Positions 1-9,219 of a DNA stretch of 64,000 bases are shown here, piece after piece (the stretch's first letter is position 1; each line of letters begins with the position of its first letter). Below the pieces are notes generated by a model. That model saw only the letters and a list, made by a program, of their open reading frames with translations. It was not told where the DNA came from and did no database searches. Location: positions 62,001 to 126,000 of the forward strand of contig NZ_RCWH01000006.1 in assembly GCF_003668635.1 (NCBI RefSeq). The letters are read 5' to 3'. The position numbers and the translations under genes were made by a program. Source of the DNA: Planomicrobium sp. Y74. Lineage in GTDB: Bacteria > Bacillota > Bacilli > Bacillales_A > Planococcaceae.

Positions 1-2
1 AA

Positions 3-734
3 TTGGAAAATATACATAAATATTATGACAGCCAGCATGTGCTGAAAGGTATTAATGTTAACGTCAACAAAGGCGAGGTTGTTTCTATTTTAGGGCCAAG
101 CGGCTCAGGTAAATCAACACTTTTGCGCTGCATCAATTTCCTGGAGGAGCCTACAAGCGGAATCGTTGAAATCAGTGATAAAAGAGTGGATGCCTCGTCA
201 GCAAGTAAAGCAGATATTTTTTCACTCCGGACTTCGACCGGAATGGTCTTCCAACAATATAATTTATTCAAGAATCTCACAGTACTGCAAAATGTGATGA
301 TCGGTCTAACAAATGTGAAGCATATTAAGAAGGATGAAGCGAAAAAGACAAGTTTGGAAATCCTCGAAAAAGTGGGATTGACGAACCGGTTAAACCATTA
401 TCCAGCCCAATTATCTGGTGGACAACAGCAACGCGTGGGAATTGCCCGGGCTCTTGCCCTCAATCCGGAAGTTCTATTGTTTGATGAACCGACATCTTCC
501 CTCGATCCGGAACTGGTTGATGAAGTTTTGGCAACAATCAGAGCGGTAGCTGATACAGGCAAGACGATGTTTATCGTGACACATGAACTTAACTTTGCAC
601 GGGAAATTTCTGATCGTGTAGTTTTCATGGAGGACGGTATTATCGTTGAAGAAGGAACAGCTGAACAAATGTTTAATCATCCTAAAATGGAAAGAACAAA
701 GCAATTTTTAAGTAAAGCAACAAGAAACAATTAA
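3..734 (+). CDS. Polar amino-acid ABC transporter ATP-binding protein (5' end cut by window edge)
   Basis: ATPase subunit of an amino-acid importer of the GlnQ/TcyC class, working at the inner face of the membrane. Seen: Walker [10 protein letters not shown] (residues 31-39 of the visible protein), Q-loop FQQYNLF, signature LSGGQQQR, Walker [12 protein letters not shown] and switch histidine VTHE. The visible TTG at position 3 is probably an internal Leu codon: family members normally carry a few residues before LENIHK, so the true start lies left of the window. Its end is about 40 bp before a homocysteine S-methyltransferase gene, so the substrate may be methionine, S-methylmethionine or a related sulfur amino acid (inference from context). 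The permease and binding protein are presumably to the left. Confidence 0.9.
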   Translation: MENIHKYYDSQHVLKGINVNVNKGEVVSILGPSGSGKSTLLRCINFLEEPTSGIVEISDKRVDASSASKADIFSLRTSTGMVFQQYNLFKNLTVLQNVMIGLTNVKHIKKDEAKKTSLEILEKVGLTNRLNHYPAQLSGGQQQRVGIARALALNPEVLLFDEPTSSLDPELVDEVLATIRAVADTGKTMFIVTHELNFAREISDRVVFMEDGIIVEEGTAEQMFNHPKMERTKQFLSKATRNN

Positions 735-775
735 AAGGTGTGGAAAGAACCTGGATATGGGAAGGATGATTTAGA

Positions 776-1711
776 GTGAATCCGATAGAACAAATAATGA
801 GCAACTTTCCTCTCATGATTCTTGATGGCGCAATGGCTACAGAGCTTGAGAATTATGGATGTGATTTGAATGATGGTTTATGGTCTGCAAAGATATTATT
901 GGAAAACCCTGAAATGATCAAGAAGGTGCATCTGGATTATTTTCAGGCCGGCGCAGATTGTGCTATTACTGCCAGTTATCAGGCAACTATCAAAGGTTAT
1001 AAAGACAGAGGGTTGACTGAAGAAGAAGCAATCGGCTTAATCCAGATGTCTGTCCAAATTGCTGCAGAAGTTCGTGACGAATTCTGGACGGAACTGGAAG
1101 ATAAGTCGAATAGACCGAAACCATTAATCGCGGCCTCTGTTGGACCCTACGGCGCTTTTCTTTCAGATGGCTCCGAATATCGCGGCGATTACGCTGTAAG
1201 TGAAGATGAATTAATTGCCTTCCATAAAGAAAGAATCCGGGTATTGGTAGAAGCTGGTGCAGATATTTTAGCTTGTGAAACCATTCCATGTCTCGCAGAA
1301 GCTAAAGCAATTGCAAAAGTATTAAAGGAATTTCCGGAGGTTTATGCCTGGTTCAGTTTTAGCGCAAAAGATGGTTCTCACATAAGTGAGGGTCAAAGAA
1401 TTTCCGATTGCGCAAAATGGCTGGATGGAGTAGAGCAAGCAGCTGCAATCGGCATCAATTGTTCAGCGCCGCAGTACATAGAATCATTGATCAAAGAAGT
1501 AAAAAGTCAATCTTCTAAACCGGTAATTGTTTATCCCAACTCTGGTGAGGAGTACGATGCGACGAGTAAAACATGGAGTGAAGAGTCTTCTTTGACGCCT
1601 TTTTCCGCTAATACCCAGCGTTGGCATGAAGCCGGGGCACAGATTATTGGAGGCTGCTGCAAAACCAGTCCGGAAGATATTGCAGCAATTACTGCCTGGG
1701 CACGTAAATAG
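776..1711 (+). CDS. mmuM: Homocysteine S-methyltransferase
   Basis: Transfers a methyl group from S-methylmethionine (or SAM) to homocysteine to give methionine; cytosolic, zinc dependent. The 311-aa length is typical of MmuM/YbgG. The zinc ligands are visible: Cys229 in GINCSAP and Cys294-Cys295 in GGCCKTSP. The N-terminal LDGAMATELE segment also fits the family. It starts with GTG preceded by GAAGGATG. It lies close behind an amino-acid ABC ATPase gene, and such pairs usually import and demethylate S-methylmethionine (inference). Confidence 0.92.
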   Translation: MNPIEQIMSNFPLMILDGAMATELENYGCDLNDGLWSAKILLENPEMIKKVHLDYFQAGADCAITASYQATIKGYKDRGLTEEEAIGLIQMSVQIAAEVRDEFWTELEDKSNRPKPLIAASVGPYGAFLSDGSEYRGDYAVSEDELIAFHKERIRVLVEAGADILACETIPCLAEAKAIAKVLKEFPEVYAWFSFSAKDGSHISEGQRISDCAKWLDGVEQAAAIGINCSAPQYIESLIKEVKSQSSKPVIVYPNSGEEYDATSKTWSEESSLTPFSANTQRWHEAGAQIIGGCCKTSPEDIAAITAWARK

Positions 1712-1743
1712 TAGAGAGCTGGATTCGATAATAACCTCAAAGG

Positions 1744-1783
1744 AAAGAATATGGATTTGGCTGTTGCCAAGTCCATTCTTTAG
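1744..1783 (+). terminator. Hairpin after the methyltransferase gene
   Basis: A long imperfect stem (AAAGAATATGGATTTGG at 1744-1760 against CCAAGTCCATTCTTT at 1767-1781). The T-run after it is poor, so it may be a weak terminator or an mRNA-end hairpin. Confidence 0.45.
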
Positions 1784-1841
1784 CATGTAATTTTTCGGAA
1801 CATTCATATTAATGATATAGTTTTTATAAGGAGTGGTGATT

Positions 1842-2621
1842 TTGGAATTAACAGATGTAATACATAATCATAAATCGATACGCGAATATGAAAACCGCGA
1901 AGTTAGCCAGGAATTGCTGAATGAAATACTGGAGGCCGGCATACGGGCTTCTTCAAGCGGCAATATGCAGACCTATTCGATTGTGGTGACGAAAGATAAA
2001 GAGCTGCGCGAAAAATTATACGAAGCACATATGGAGCAGTCGATGGTGGTGGATGCACCGGTGCTGGTGACGTTTTGCGCGGATTTCAACCGGATGAGAA
2101 AATGGCTGGTGCTCAATGACGCGCCGGTTCATTTCGATAATTTTATGAGCCTTATGATTGGCGCCATTGATGCAACTTTGGCATCGCAGAATTGCGCGCT
2201 TGCAGCGGAGAACCGGGGACTGGGGATTTGCTATATGGGATCGACACTGGCTAACTGCGACCAGATTGGCGAATTATTGAATTTGCCGGAAAATGTTGTG
2301 CCGATTGTCGGCTTTTCGCTTGGATATCCTGCAGAAGATCCGGCGCCGCGTGACCGCTTGCCACTGCAGGGAATCGTCCATTACGAGCAGTATCAGGATT
2401 ACGCAGATGACGATATTCTGAAGATCTATGAGGAACGGAACGAAAAAGGGTGGAACCGATATATGGATATTCCCCGCCTGAAAGAAATGGTGGAAGAGCT
2501 GGGTGTGAAAAATCTGGCACAGGTATATACGATGGCGAAGTATACGAAAGAATCGCATACCGGCTTTTCACAGAAAGTGCTCAATTATTTGGAGAAGCAG
2601 AATTTCATGAATAACGATTGA
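1842..2621 (+). CDS. NfrA/Frp-type flavin oxidoreductase (nitroreductase family)
   Basis: FMN-dependent NAD(P)H oxidoreductase of the nitroreductase fold. The N-terminus HNHKSIREYENREV and the RASSSGNMQTYSIVV segment are the FMN-binding elements of NfrA/Frp-like enzymes; GICYMGSTL and VGFSLGYPAEDPAPRDRLP are typical later blocks. Start choice: AAGGAG at 1828-1833 leaves 8 nt to TTG 1842 (MELTDV...); an upstream GTG at 1833 overlaps that ribosome site and is unlikely. About 259 aa. It is monocistronic, with its own terminator downstream. The physiological substrate (flavin, quinone, nitro compounds, oxidised thiols) cannot be told from sequence. Confidence 0.85.
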   Translation: MELTDVIHNHKSIREYENREVSQELLNEILEAGIRASSSGNMQTYSIVVTKDKELREKLYEAHMEQSMVVDAPVLVTFCADFNRMRKWLVLNDAPVHFDNFMSLMIGAIDATLASQNCALAAENRGLGICYMGSTLANCDQIGELLNLPENVVPIVGFSLGYPAEDPAPRDRLPLQGIVHYEQYQDYADDDILKIYEERNEKGWNRYMDIPRLKEMVEELGVKNLAQVYTMAKYTKESHTGFSQKVLNYLEKQNFMNND

Positions 2622-2637
2622 GCTTTCTTACAGTTCG

Positions 2638-2680
2638 TAAAAGCCCGCAGTCCGGATATATTGGAATAGCGGGTTTTTGC
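2638..2680 (+). terminator. Probable rho-independent terminator of the nitroreductase gene
   Basis: AAAAGCCCGC is followed about 20 nt later by GCGGGTTTTT; a short GC stem with a long loop and a T-run. Confidence 0.55.
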
Positions 2681-2794
2681 GTTGTGGTTTTATTCTTGTG
2701 CCAATTTGCATTACCTTCATAGGAAATTAAAAGATTTATTGAGCTATATTAGTTGAATTAAAGAAGTAGCATTTTTCACATCAACCTTGTGCTA

Positions 2795-2956
2795 GAGGGA
2801 TTTCAATAGATATGGAGCAAAACAGCACAGACTATATCTCCTTCTGCTAAATTGTCTAGCAACCGTGCTCCTGCATCGCTGCGCTGCTTCGTCGCAAAGA
2901 CTTAGCCTCATGAGCCTCGGCTAATGTTTTCGAAGCTGTTTTGCGGAGTATCGTTT
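2795..2956. repeat. Dispersed structured repeat, copy 1 (about 160 bp)
   Basis: The left end AGAGGGATTTCAATAGATAT and the right end AGCTGTTTTGCGGAGTATCG match the ends of the element at 29496-29716. The two ends are inverted repeats of each other around GCAAAACAGC. Inside, positions 2865-2900 match 29639-29675 in reverse complement. No open reading frame. It looks like a non-autonomous, MITE/REP-like intergenic element. Confidence 0.7.
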
Positions 2957-3030
2957 ATTAAAAATTATTAGTCCAACTTATATAGCTAAAGAATTTTACG
3001 TTCATACCCTACAAAATAGGTAGCTTTTCT

Positions 3031-3058
3031 TTATTGCAGCCTGGAAATGGTATATAAT
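3031..3058 (+). promoter_or_regulatory. Candidate sigma-A promoter for mqo
   Basis: TTATTG (3031-3036), 16-nt spacer, perfect TATAAT (3053-3058). It would give an untranslated leader of about 150 nt before the mqo start. Confidence 0.5.
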
Positions 3059-3216
3059 TATCATTTAGAAGTAGAACTATTTACTTTATGGCAAGTGGCG
3101 ATAGATTTTACGAAAAACTGAGGCAAAGAGATGACTTCCGGAAAGACTGGCTTGAGCACGAATGAGGCAGGATGGCCGGCATTTTTTTGCAAATATATGG
3201 GATAAGGAAGGGTATA

Positions 3217-4761
3217 ATGAGCAGTGTACCAAAGAAAACAGACGTTATCTTAATCGGAGCCGGCGTGATGAGCGCGACATTGGGTTCAATGTTGAAAGAG
3301 CTGTCACCGGACTGGGAAATCAAAGTATTTGAGAAGCTCGAAAAAGCGGGAGCGGAAAGCTCCAATGAGTGGAATAATGCAGGTACAGGACATGCTGCGT
3401 TATGCGAATTGAACTACACGCCGGAAAAAGCGGACGGCTCGATCGAGATTGATAAAGCGATCAAAATCAATGAACAGTTCCACCTTTCCAGACAGTTCTG
3501 GTCGTTCCTTGTAAATAAAAAACGCATCAGCAACCCACAGGACTTCATCATGCCGATTCCTCATATGAGTATGGTGCAGGGCGAAGACAATGTGCGATTC
3601 CTGAAAAACCGTTTTGAAGCGTTGACGCAGGTTCCATTGTTCAATGGCATGGAATTTTCGGATTCTCCTGAAAAACTGAAAGAATGGTTCCCATTGATTA
3701 TGGAAGGCCGTACGACAACGGAGCCGATCGCGGCAACGAAAATCGACACTGGAACGGATGTTAACTTCGGCGCATTGACTGAAATGCTGTTCGAACATCT
3801 GGAGCAGGAAAATGTCGAGGTGAATTATGAGCATACCGTCAAAAACATCAAACGTTTGAGCGACGGCACGTGGGAAGTCAAAGTCCACGATGTGAAAAAT
3901 GACAAAATCGAATACCATACATCAAAATTCGTCTTTATCGGCGGCGGCGGCGGAAGCTTGCCTTTATTGCAGAAAACAGGTATTCCGGAATCCAAGCAAA
4001 TCGGCGGATTCCCGGTAAGCGGCTTGTTCCTTGTCTGCAACAAACCTGAACTCGTCAATCAACACCACGGTAAAGTTTACGGTAAAGCGAAAGTCGGCGC
4101 ACCGCCGATGTCCGTGCCACATTTGGACACGCGTTATATCGACAATAAAAAATCATTGCTGTTCGGACCATTTGCAGGCTTCTCGCCGAAGTTCCTGAAA
4201 ACAGGATCGAACATGGATTTGATCGGATCAGTTAAACCGAACAACGTCCTGACAATGCTTGCAGCTGGAGCAAAAGAAATGGGCTTGACGAAATACCTCG
4301 TCCAGCAGGTTATGCTGTCAGATGAAAAACGCGTCGAAGAATTGCGCGAGTTCATCCCGAACGCAAAACTTGAAGACTGGGACGTAGTCGTAGCCGGCCA
4401 GCGCGTCCAGGTCATCAAAGACACAGACGATAAAGGTAAAGGAACACTTCAGTTCGGTACGGAAATCGTAACAGCTGAAGACGGTTCGATTGCCGCACTT
4501 CTTGGCGCATCTCCGGGTGCTTCTACAGCAGTGCATGCAATGCTCGAAATTTTCAACAAATGCTTCCCGGAACAAAAAGAAGCTTGGGAGCCGAAAATCC
4601 GTGAAATGGTGCCATCTTATGGCGTATCGTTAGTGGACAACCCTGAATTGTTCAAGGAAATCCATGAAATGACCGACAAAGCGCTTGGTTTAAACAATAC
4701 TGAAGTTGATACGAACGAAACAGTCGGAGCAGGAGCGAAGTCTGTTAAAGAAAAAGCTTAA
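3217..4761 (+). CDS. mqo: Malate:quinone oxidoreductase
   Basis: FAD enzyme on the inner membrane face that oxidises malate to oxaloacetate and passes electrons to menaquinone, bypassing NAD-malate dehydrogenase. Seen: N-terminal dinucleotide fold [17 protein letters not shown] (residues 10-26), [36 protein letters not shown], and C-terminal [16 protein letters not shown]. 514 aa matches the usual 490-520. Start: ATG 3217 is preceded by AAGGAAGG; an in-frame ATG at 3172 adds a non-homologous 15-residue tail and is rejected. Single gene followed by a strong terminator. Confidence 0.95.
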   Translation: MSSVPKKTDVILIGAGVMSATLGSMLKELSPDWEIKVFEKLEKAGAESSNEWNNAGTGHAALCELNYTPEKADGSIEIDKAIKINEQFHLSRQFWSFLVNKKRISNPQDFIMPIPHMSMVQGEDNVRFLKNRFEALTQVPLFNGMEFSDSPEKLKEWFPLIMEGRTTTEPIAATKIDTGTDVNFGALTEMLFEHLEQENVEVNYEHTVKNIKRLSDGTWEVKVHDVKNDKIEYHTSKFVFIGGGGGSLPLLQKTGIPESKQIGGFPVSGLFLVCNKPELVNQHHGKVYGKAKVGAPPMSVPHLDTRYIDNKKSLLFGPFAGFSPKFLKTGSNMDLIGSVKPNNVLTMLAAGAKEMGLTKYLVQQVMLSDEKRVEELREFIPNAKLEDWDVVVAGQRVQVIKDTDDKGKGTLQFGTEIVTAEDGSIAALLGASPGASTAVHAMLEIFNKCFPEQKEAWEPKIREMVPSYGVSLVDNPELFKEIHEMTDKALGLNNTEVDTNETVGAGAKSVKEKA

Positions 4762-4771
4762 ATAGATGAAT

Positions 4772-4808
4772 GAAAGAGGAAGTCCCGGGTGGGGCTTTCT
4801 CTTTTTTG
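4772..4808 (+). terminator. Terminator of mqo
   Basis: AAGAGGAAGTCCC pairs with GGGGCTTTCTCT and is followed by TTTTTT. Confidence 0.8.
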
Positions 4809-4810
4809 GT

Positions 4811-4880
4811 TTTATGTGCGGAGAATGGGATTTGTGTGCGGTGAATAGAATTTATGTGCGCAGTACCAATTATGTGTTGG
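4811..4880. repeat. 20-bp-period degenerate tandem repeat (3.5 units)
   Basis: Units start at 4811, 4831, 4851 and 4871 (exactly 20 bp apart): TTTATGTGCGGAGAATGGGA, TTTGTGTGCGGTGAATAGAA, TTTATGTGCGCAGTACCAAT, then TATGTG. No reading frame. It lies directly behind the mqo terminator. The rest of the gap to 5032 shows nothing recognisable. Confidence 0.75.
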
Positions 4881-5032
4881 ATTTAGTAAATTTACGCAGT
4901 CTGTAAAGGTTGATCAAGCTTTCAAATTCCCACACCAAAGTTCAAAAGCCTGTATCCTAGGGTTCGGCGTTGCATTTTACCAGATCATTTGTCATTACAT
5001 TGGATAGAATAAGTAATAATTTTTTATATATA

Positions 5033-5072
5033 AAAAGGAGAAAGCTTCAATTTTAGAAGCTTTCTCCTTTAT
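5033..5072 (-). terminator. Bidirectional hairpin ending the ECF gene
   Basis: A perfect 15-bp stem: AAAGGAGAAAGCTTC at 5034-5048 against GAAGCTTTCTCCTTT at 5056-5070. On the minus strand it is followed by a T/A-rich tract. Confidence 0.8.
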
Positions 5073-5076
5073 TAAT

Positions 5077-5634
5077 TTATTTTTGGAAACCTCTCTTAAA
5101 GAACGGCACTTTCTTCAATGCGATAACCACCGGAATAGCGACGATGATGCCGACAACGTTTTGGACCAGGTTGCCCGGGATTGAAGCGGCTGGAATGATC
5201 AAGTTGCTGAAGATGATGGCTTCACCGATGTAATACACGGCAAGCATGACCGGTACCGATGCAATGGCTCCGATGATGTTGAATGTTTTGCTGCCGCCCA
5301 TGCGGCTCGCAGACCAGGCGATTTGGCCGACGATGTAGCCCTGCAGGCCACGTGCAATAAATGAAATCGGTGCCCACGCTGTCCAGCCGGATACCAAATC
5401 GAATAATCCCATCCCGAAAGCGCCGGCCAGAGCCGCTTTTTTAGGGCCGAATAACATGGCGATGATGAACAGCATCGCTGTTCCGAGGTGGACGAGTCCA
5501 CCGTTTGCAGCAATCGGCAAACGTATGTTCAATAATAATGTAGCTACGAATACTAACGCAATAGCCATCGACGTGAGGATCAGGTCGAATGTGCTTTTAC
5601 TGGAAACGGTTGTTGGTGCATTTGTTTTTTGCAT
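5077..5634 (-). CDS. ECF transporter S component (substrate-binding membrane protein)
   Basis: Integral membrane S subunit (185 aa, about 5-6 hydrophobic segments) that captures a vitamin-type substrate for a shared ECF energising module (EcfA1/A2/T) encoded elsewhere. Family features: VHLGTAMLFIIAMLFGPKKA, AGAFGMGLFDLVSGW and SFIARGLQGYIVGQIAW, as in the riboflavin-transporter-like (DUF1393) group. The substrate is not predictable; pyridoxine, hydroxymethylpyrimidine or queuosine precursors occur among relatives. It starts with ATG behind GAAAGAAGG. I looked for a preQ1, TPP or FMN riboswitch in the leader (5635-5760) and saw none. Confidence 0.8.
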   Translation of the reverse strand: MQKTNAPTTVSSKSTFDLILTSMAIALVFVATLLLNIRLPIAANGGLVHLGTAMLFIIAMLFGPKKAALAGAFGMGLFDLVSGWTAWAPISFIARGLQGYIVGQIAWSASRMGGSKTFNIIGAIASVPVMLAVYYIGEAIIFSNLIIPAASIPGNLVQNVVGIIVAIPVVIALKKVPFFKRGFQK

Positions 5635-5883
5635 GAATTTTACCTTCTTTCTTGGATTCTCTTATCTGTCTTGCATTCCTGCTAAGAATAGCAAAGCGTT
5701 GACCCAGTTAAAAGTGCCAATTTAGATTAATTCTTAGTGGTCAGATTAATAAGTCACATTGACACGCGTATCAGCGAGTTCTTTTTGGTAAAATGTAGGA
5801 AGCAACTGAACCAGTGTCAGTTATGGAGATAAAATTAGAGCATGCCATTATAGTTTGCCTAAGATAGATTGGAGAATACTTGT

Positions 5884-7944
5884 ATGGAAAACGAACAGTC
5901 GCGATATTCGAGGCTTGCAAAAATCACGCAAATCATCAATGTGAAGCTGGAGCTGAAAGAATTGCTGCAGCAGGTGACAACGGCCATTTCAGAAGAAATT
6001 GTCAGATGTAATTCGGTCGGAATCTATTTGCCCCAAGGGGACGGAACTTACCGTGGGTTTGCGGGGAAACCGGAGCTGATGAATGGAATGACTTTGCAAT
6101 CGCAGGTAATTGACCCGGCCACAGATCCTCTCGCAGCGGAAGTGATCGAGACCCGGAAAACTATTTATATACGGGACACAGCAACCGACAGCCGGCCGGA
6201 CCCAAGATCGGTTGAAGCTTTTCGGATTAAGTCGTTGCTGGCGTTGCCGATATCTTTTAACGAGGAATTATTCGGGCTCGTCTTCCTGTTCGATTACGGC
6301 ACGCCGATGAACTTAACGCAGTCGGAGATTGAAAGCGTCGAAGCTTACGTAAACATGGCGGCCGTCGCGATTCAAAACGCGAAATCCCTTTCCCAGAAAG
6401 AAAAATTGCTTGAAGAAAAGCAATTGCTGTTGGATCTTACTCAAGAGCTGTCGCTGTGTTCAACGATTCGGGAAAGCTTGAAAATCTGCTTTGCCTATTT
6501 GGAAAAAACGGCTGCCGGCTGTGATTTTGCTGCGCATATTGTAAAGCCTTCTTTGGTCCAAGGCGGTAAGCAGATAACATTCTATAAGGCAGGCGAAAAG
6601 ACGGAAGCGGAATGGAATGAAAGCCTGAAACAGCGCGGCTCGCTGGCAAACTATACGGACTTGCTGAACGATGCGGTTTCACTCCGGAAGCGGATGCGTT
6701 TAGTGATGGCTGACGATATGGATTTGCTGCTGTTTCCGCTGGTTTCGATGGGGAAAGTGCAGGGAGTTATTTCGGCGATAAGCCCGTTGGAGCGGAAGGA
6801 TTATATTAAAGATCCGCAGATTCTATTGGCGCAATCAATTGTGGACGCGACTGCGCCGGTATTCTCGAATTTATTGTATATGGACCAATTGGAAATGATG
6901 GTCGAAGAACGGACAAGTGCACTATACGCTGCAAACAAGCGGGTCAACAGTGTCGTCGAGAGTATTACCGACGGGTTTTTCGCGCTGAATAAAGAATGGG
7001 AATATGTTTATGTGAATCAGCATCATTTTCTGCCTGGAGGAAGAAGAGCAGAAGATGTGATGGGCAAAAATATCTGGGAAGTTTTTCCGGAAATCGTGGA
7101 TACGGTAATTTATACGGAATTTCACCGTGCGATGCACGAACGGGTCACGGTGCGTTTTGAGACTATATCCGAAGAGGAAGATTATTGGTATGAAGTAACG
7201 GCTTATCCTTTTGATGATGGCATTTGCTGCATGCTGAAGAATGTTAAGGAAAAGAAAAAATATGAAAAAGAGTTGAAGAGATTGGCGAACCTGGATTTGA
7301 TCGGCCAGATGGCAGCGGGTATCAGCCATGAAATCCGCAATCCGATGACGACGGTCAGAGGTTTCCTTCAATTATTGAAAACGGATGAATTATTGGCGCC
7401 GCATGCTGAACATTTCAATTTGATGATTGATGAACTGGACCGCGCAAATGCAATCATCACTGAATTCCTGTCAGTCGGCAATACACGGACTTCAGACATG
7501 AAAATGATGAATTTGAACACTATCATCAATGACATCTCACCATTGATAAAAGTAGATACATTCAATCAGAATAAACATCTCGAGATTTACACTCAGGAGA
7601 TTCCAGATTTGTTATTGAACCATAACGAGATTCGTCAATTGATCATTAATTTGTACCGCAACGGCCTTGAAGCGATGGAAGAAGGACGGGCCCTGACAAT
7701 CGGGACGTACGTGGAGAATGACAATTGTGTGGTTCTGGCAGTACAGGACCAGGGCAGCGGCATACATTCTGAAATTATCGAGAAAATCGGAACGCCTTTC
7801 TACACAACAAAAGATGAGGGAACCGGCTTGGGGCTTGGTATCTGCTACGCTGTGGCGGCGCGGCATAACGCCAAGATTGAAATAGAAACCGGACCTGAAG
7901 GGTCGATTTTCTTTACACGATTCCCTATTGATAAAAAGGATTGA
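5884..7944 (+). CDS. Orphan GAF-PAS sensor histidine kinase
   Basis: Cytosolic sensor kinase, 686 aa. Order: N-terminal GAF domain (about 15-170, with ...SLLALPISFNEELFGLVFLF), a degenerate second GAF-like region (about 190-330), a PAS domain (about 345-450, VESITDGFFALNKEWEYVYV), HisKA with H-box ISHEIRNPMTTVRGFLQLL (phosphorylated His482), and an HATPase_c domain (N-box INLYRNGLEAMEE, G1 DQGSG, G2 GTGLGLGI). No transmembrane segment and no response regulator nearby, so it may feed a phosphorelay or a distant regulator; the H-box and N-box resemble sporulation-type kinases (inference). Start: ATG 5884 with GGAG 9 nt upstream; a TTG at 5869 overlaps that site and is less likely. Confidence 0.88.
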   Translation: MENEQSRYSRLAKITQIINVKLELKELLQQVTTAISEEIVRCNSVGIYLPQGDGTYRGFAGKPELMNGMTLQSQVIDPATDPLAAEVIETRKTIYIRDTATDSRPDPRSVEAFRIKSLLALPISFNEELFGLVFLFDYGTPMNLTQSEIESVEAYVNMAAVAIQNAKSLSQKEKLLEEKQLLLDLTQELSLCSTIRESLKICFAYLEKTAAGCDFAAHIVKPSLVQGGKQITFYKAGEKTEAEWNESLKQRGSLANYTDLLNDAVSLRKRMRLVMADDMDLLLFPLVSMGKVQGVISAISPLERKDYIKDPQILLAQSIVDATAPVFSNLLYMDQLEMMVEERTSALYAANKRVNSVVESITDGFFALNKEWEYVYVNQHHFLPGGRRAEDVMGKNIWEVFPEIVDTVIYTEFHRAMHERVTVRFETISEEEDYWYEVTAYPFDDGICCMLKNVKEKKKYEKELKRLANLDLIGQMAAGISHEIRNPMTTVRGFLQLLKTDELLAPHAEHFNLMIDELDRANAIITEFLSVGNTRTSDMKMMNLNTIINDISPLIKVDTFNQNKHLEIYTQEIPDLLLNHNEIRQLIINLYRNGLEAMEEGRALTIGTYVENDNCVVLAVQDQGSGIHSEIIEKIGTPFYTTKDEGTGLGLGICYAVAARHNAKIEIETGPEGSIFFTRFPIDKKD

Positions 7945-7977
7945 AAAAGGCTATGCTGAAGCAAAGGGGGAATGGCA

Positions 7978-8469
7978 ATGAGACAGCTTTATATGAAGCA
8001 GAAAGTGTTCAGTCTAAGCGGCAAATTTACGGTGAAGGACAAGGAACAGCAGGATGTCTATTACGTTGAAGGCAGCTTCCTGCAAATTCCGAAGACATTT
8101 ACAATCATGGATCCCACTCGTAAGGAAATAGCGTTGATCACCAAAAAAGTATTCAGCCTGTTGCCGAAGTTTTTCGTAGAAGTGGACGGCCGTGAAGCAT
8201 TAACGATCAAAAAGGAATTCACTTTTTTCAAAGCGAAATACACGATTAATGCTGAAGGGGTCGAAGTTCGGGGCAATTGGTGGGATATGAATTTTGAGGT
8301 GCTGCAGCACGGTAACGTCGTCGGTTCCGTCAGCAAGCAATGGCTGACTTGGGGCGACACTTACGAGGTCAAAGTGATCGACGAAGAGATGGAGCATCTT
8401 CTTATTGCGCTTGTCGTGGCAATTGACTGTGTGAAGGCGGATGAAGCAGCTGCGGCTGCGGCAACATGA
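7978..8469 (+). CDS. LURP-one-related / YxjI family protein
   Basis: 163-aa protein of the LURP-one-related (tubby-like beta-barrel) family; the molecular role of bacterial members is unknown. Recognised from MKQKVFSLSGKFTVKD, VYYVEGSFLQIPKTFTI, LLPKFFVEVDG and the alternating beta pattern, ending in HLLIALVVAIDC. The Ala-rich tail (AAAAAAT) is low complexity. Start: AAAGGGGG at 7963-7970 places ATG 7978 at good spacing; ATG 7972 is only 1 nt away. It follows the sensor kinase by 33 bp and overlaps the next gene by ATGA, so the three may be one transcript. Confidence 0.8.
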   Translation: MRQLYMKQKVFSLSGKFTVKDKEQQDVYYVEGSFLQIPKTFTIMDPTRKEIALITKKVFSLLPKFFVEVDGREALTIKKEFTFFKAKYTINAEGVEVRGNWWDMNFEVLQHGNVVGSVSKQWLTWGDTYEVKVIDEEMEHLLIALVVAIDCVKADEAAAAAAT

Positions 8470-9023
8470 TGGACGGCCGGTATATTTTCGAATCAGAACG
8501 GCTCAGTTTTCGGAGATGGAAGGCTGACGATAAGGGAGCGTTTGCCCGCATGAATGCAAATCCGCAGGTGATGGAGTATTTTCCGAACACGCTGACGCAA
8601 GCTGAATCGGATAAGCTGATAGAGCGATTCGAGCAGCATACAGAGGAAAAAGGCTTTGGAATCTGGGTAGCCGAACGCAAGGAAGACCGGGCGTTCATCG
8701 GCTTTATCGGATTGCTTGAAGTCGGCTTTGACGCCGGTTTCCAAGGCGCCGTTGAAATCGGCTGGCGGCTGGACAATAAATTCTGGAAACAGGGTTATGC
8801 CACAGAAGGGGCGAAAGCCTGTCTGAATTATGCATTCGGCGTTTTGGGTTTGAACAAAATTCTTTCATTTACAGCGACTCTCAATCATCCTTCCGAAACG
8901 GTCATGCAGCGGATCGGTATGAAAAAAGCAGGGGAATTCGACCACCCGAAACTGGAAGAAGGCAGCCCGTTGAAAAGGCATGTGCTTTATAAGGTCATGG
9001 TGGCCGAATATGCGTCGCAGTGA
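8466..9023 (+). CDS. GNAT acetyltransferase, RimJ/RimL type
   Basis: Acetyl-CoA-dependent N-acetyltransferase (Acetyltransf_3), 185 aa. Seen: N-terminal ESERLSFRRWKADD, the core GWRLDNKFWKQGYATEGAKA, which holds the acetyl-CoA pyrophosphate loop (QGYATEG), and IGMKKAGEFDHP near the end. The target (ribosomal protein N-terminus, antibiotic, metabolite) is unknown. The start overlaps the previous stop (ATGA), indicating translational coupling with the LURP-one-like gene. Confidence 0.88.
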   Translation: MMDGRYIFESERLSFRRWKADDKGAFARMNANPQVMEYFPNTLTQAESDKLIERFEQHTEEKGFGIWVAERKEDRAFIGFIGLLEVGFDAGFQGAVEIGWRLDNKFWKQGYATEGAKACLNYAFGVLGLNKILSFTATLNHPSETVMQRIGMKKAGEFDHPKLEEGSPLKRHVLYKVMVAEYASQ

Positions 9024-9153
9024 GCGAAATGCATTGACTTATTGTCTGTTAAGCCTTATTGTTAGAGACGCGATGAGCTCATTTGCGTAAGACGGACAAG
9101 CATTCCTTAGAGGAACACGTTGTGGAGCGTGGCTTGGACGCCGCAAATATCGA

Positions 9154-9185
9154 TACACCCCGCCTTTTGGCGGGGTGTTTTTTTA
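9154..9185 (+). terminator. Strong terminator after the acetyltransferase gene
   Basis: ACACCCCGCC-TTTT-GGCGGGGTGT followed by a run of T. The 130 bp between the stop codon and this hairpin show nothing recognisable. Confidence 0.9.
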
Positions 9186-9219
9186 TGGGCGAAAACGCTG
9201 GGATTTCCCCCTTAATACT

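Noticed and set aside
5635-5760. preQ1/TPP/FMN riboswitch before the ECF S component
   Set aside because: No conserved aptamer core recognised.
9024-9150. Gene remnant after the acetyltransferase
   Set aside because: A short frame is open but has no start site or similarity.
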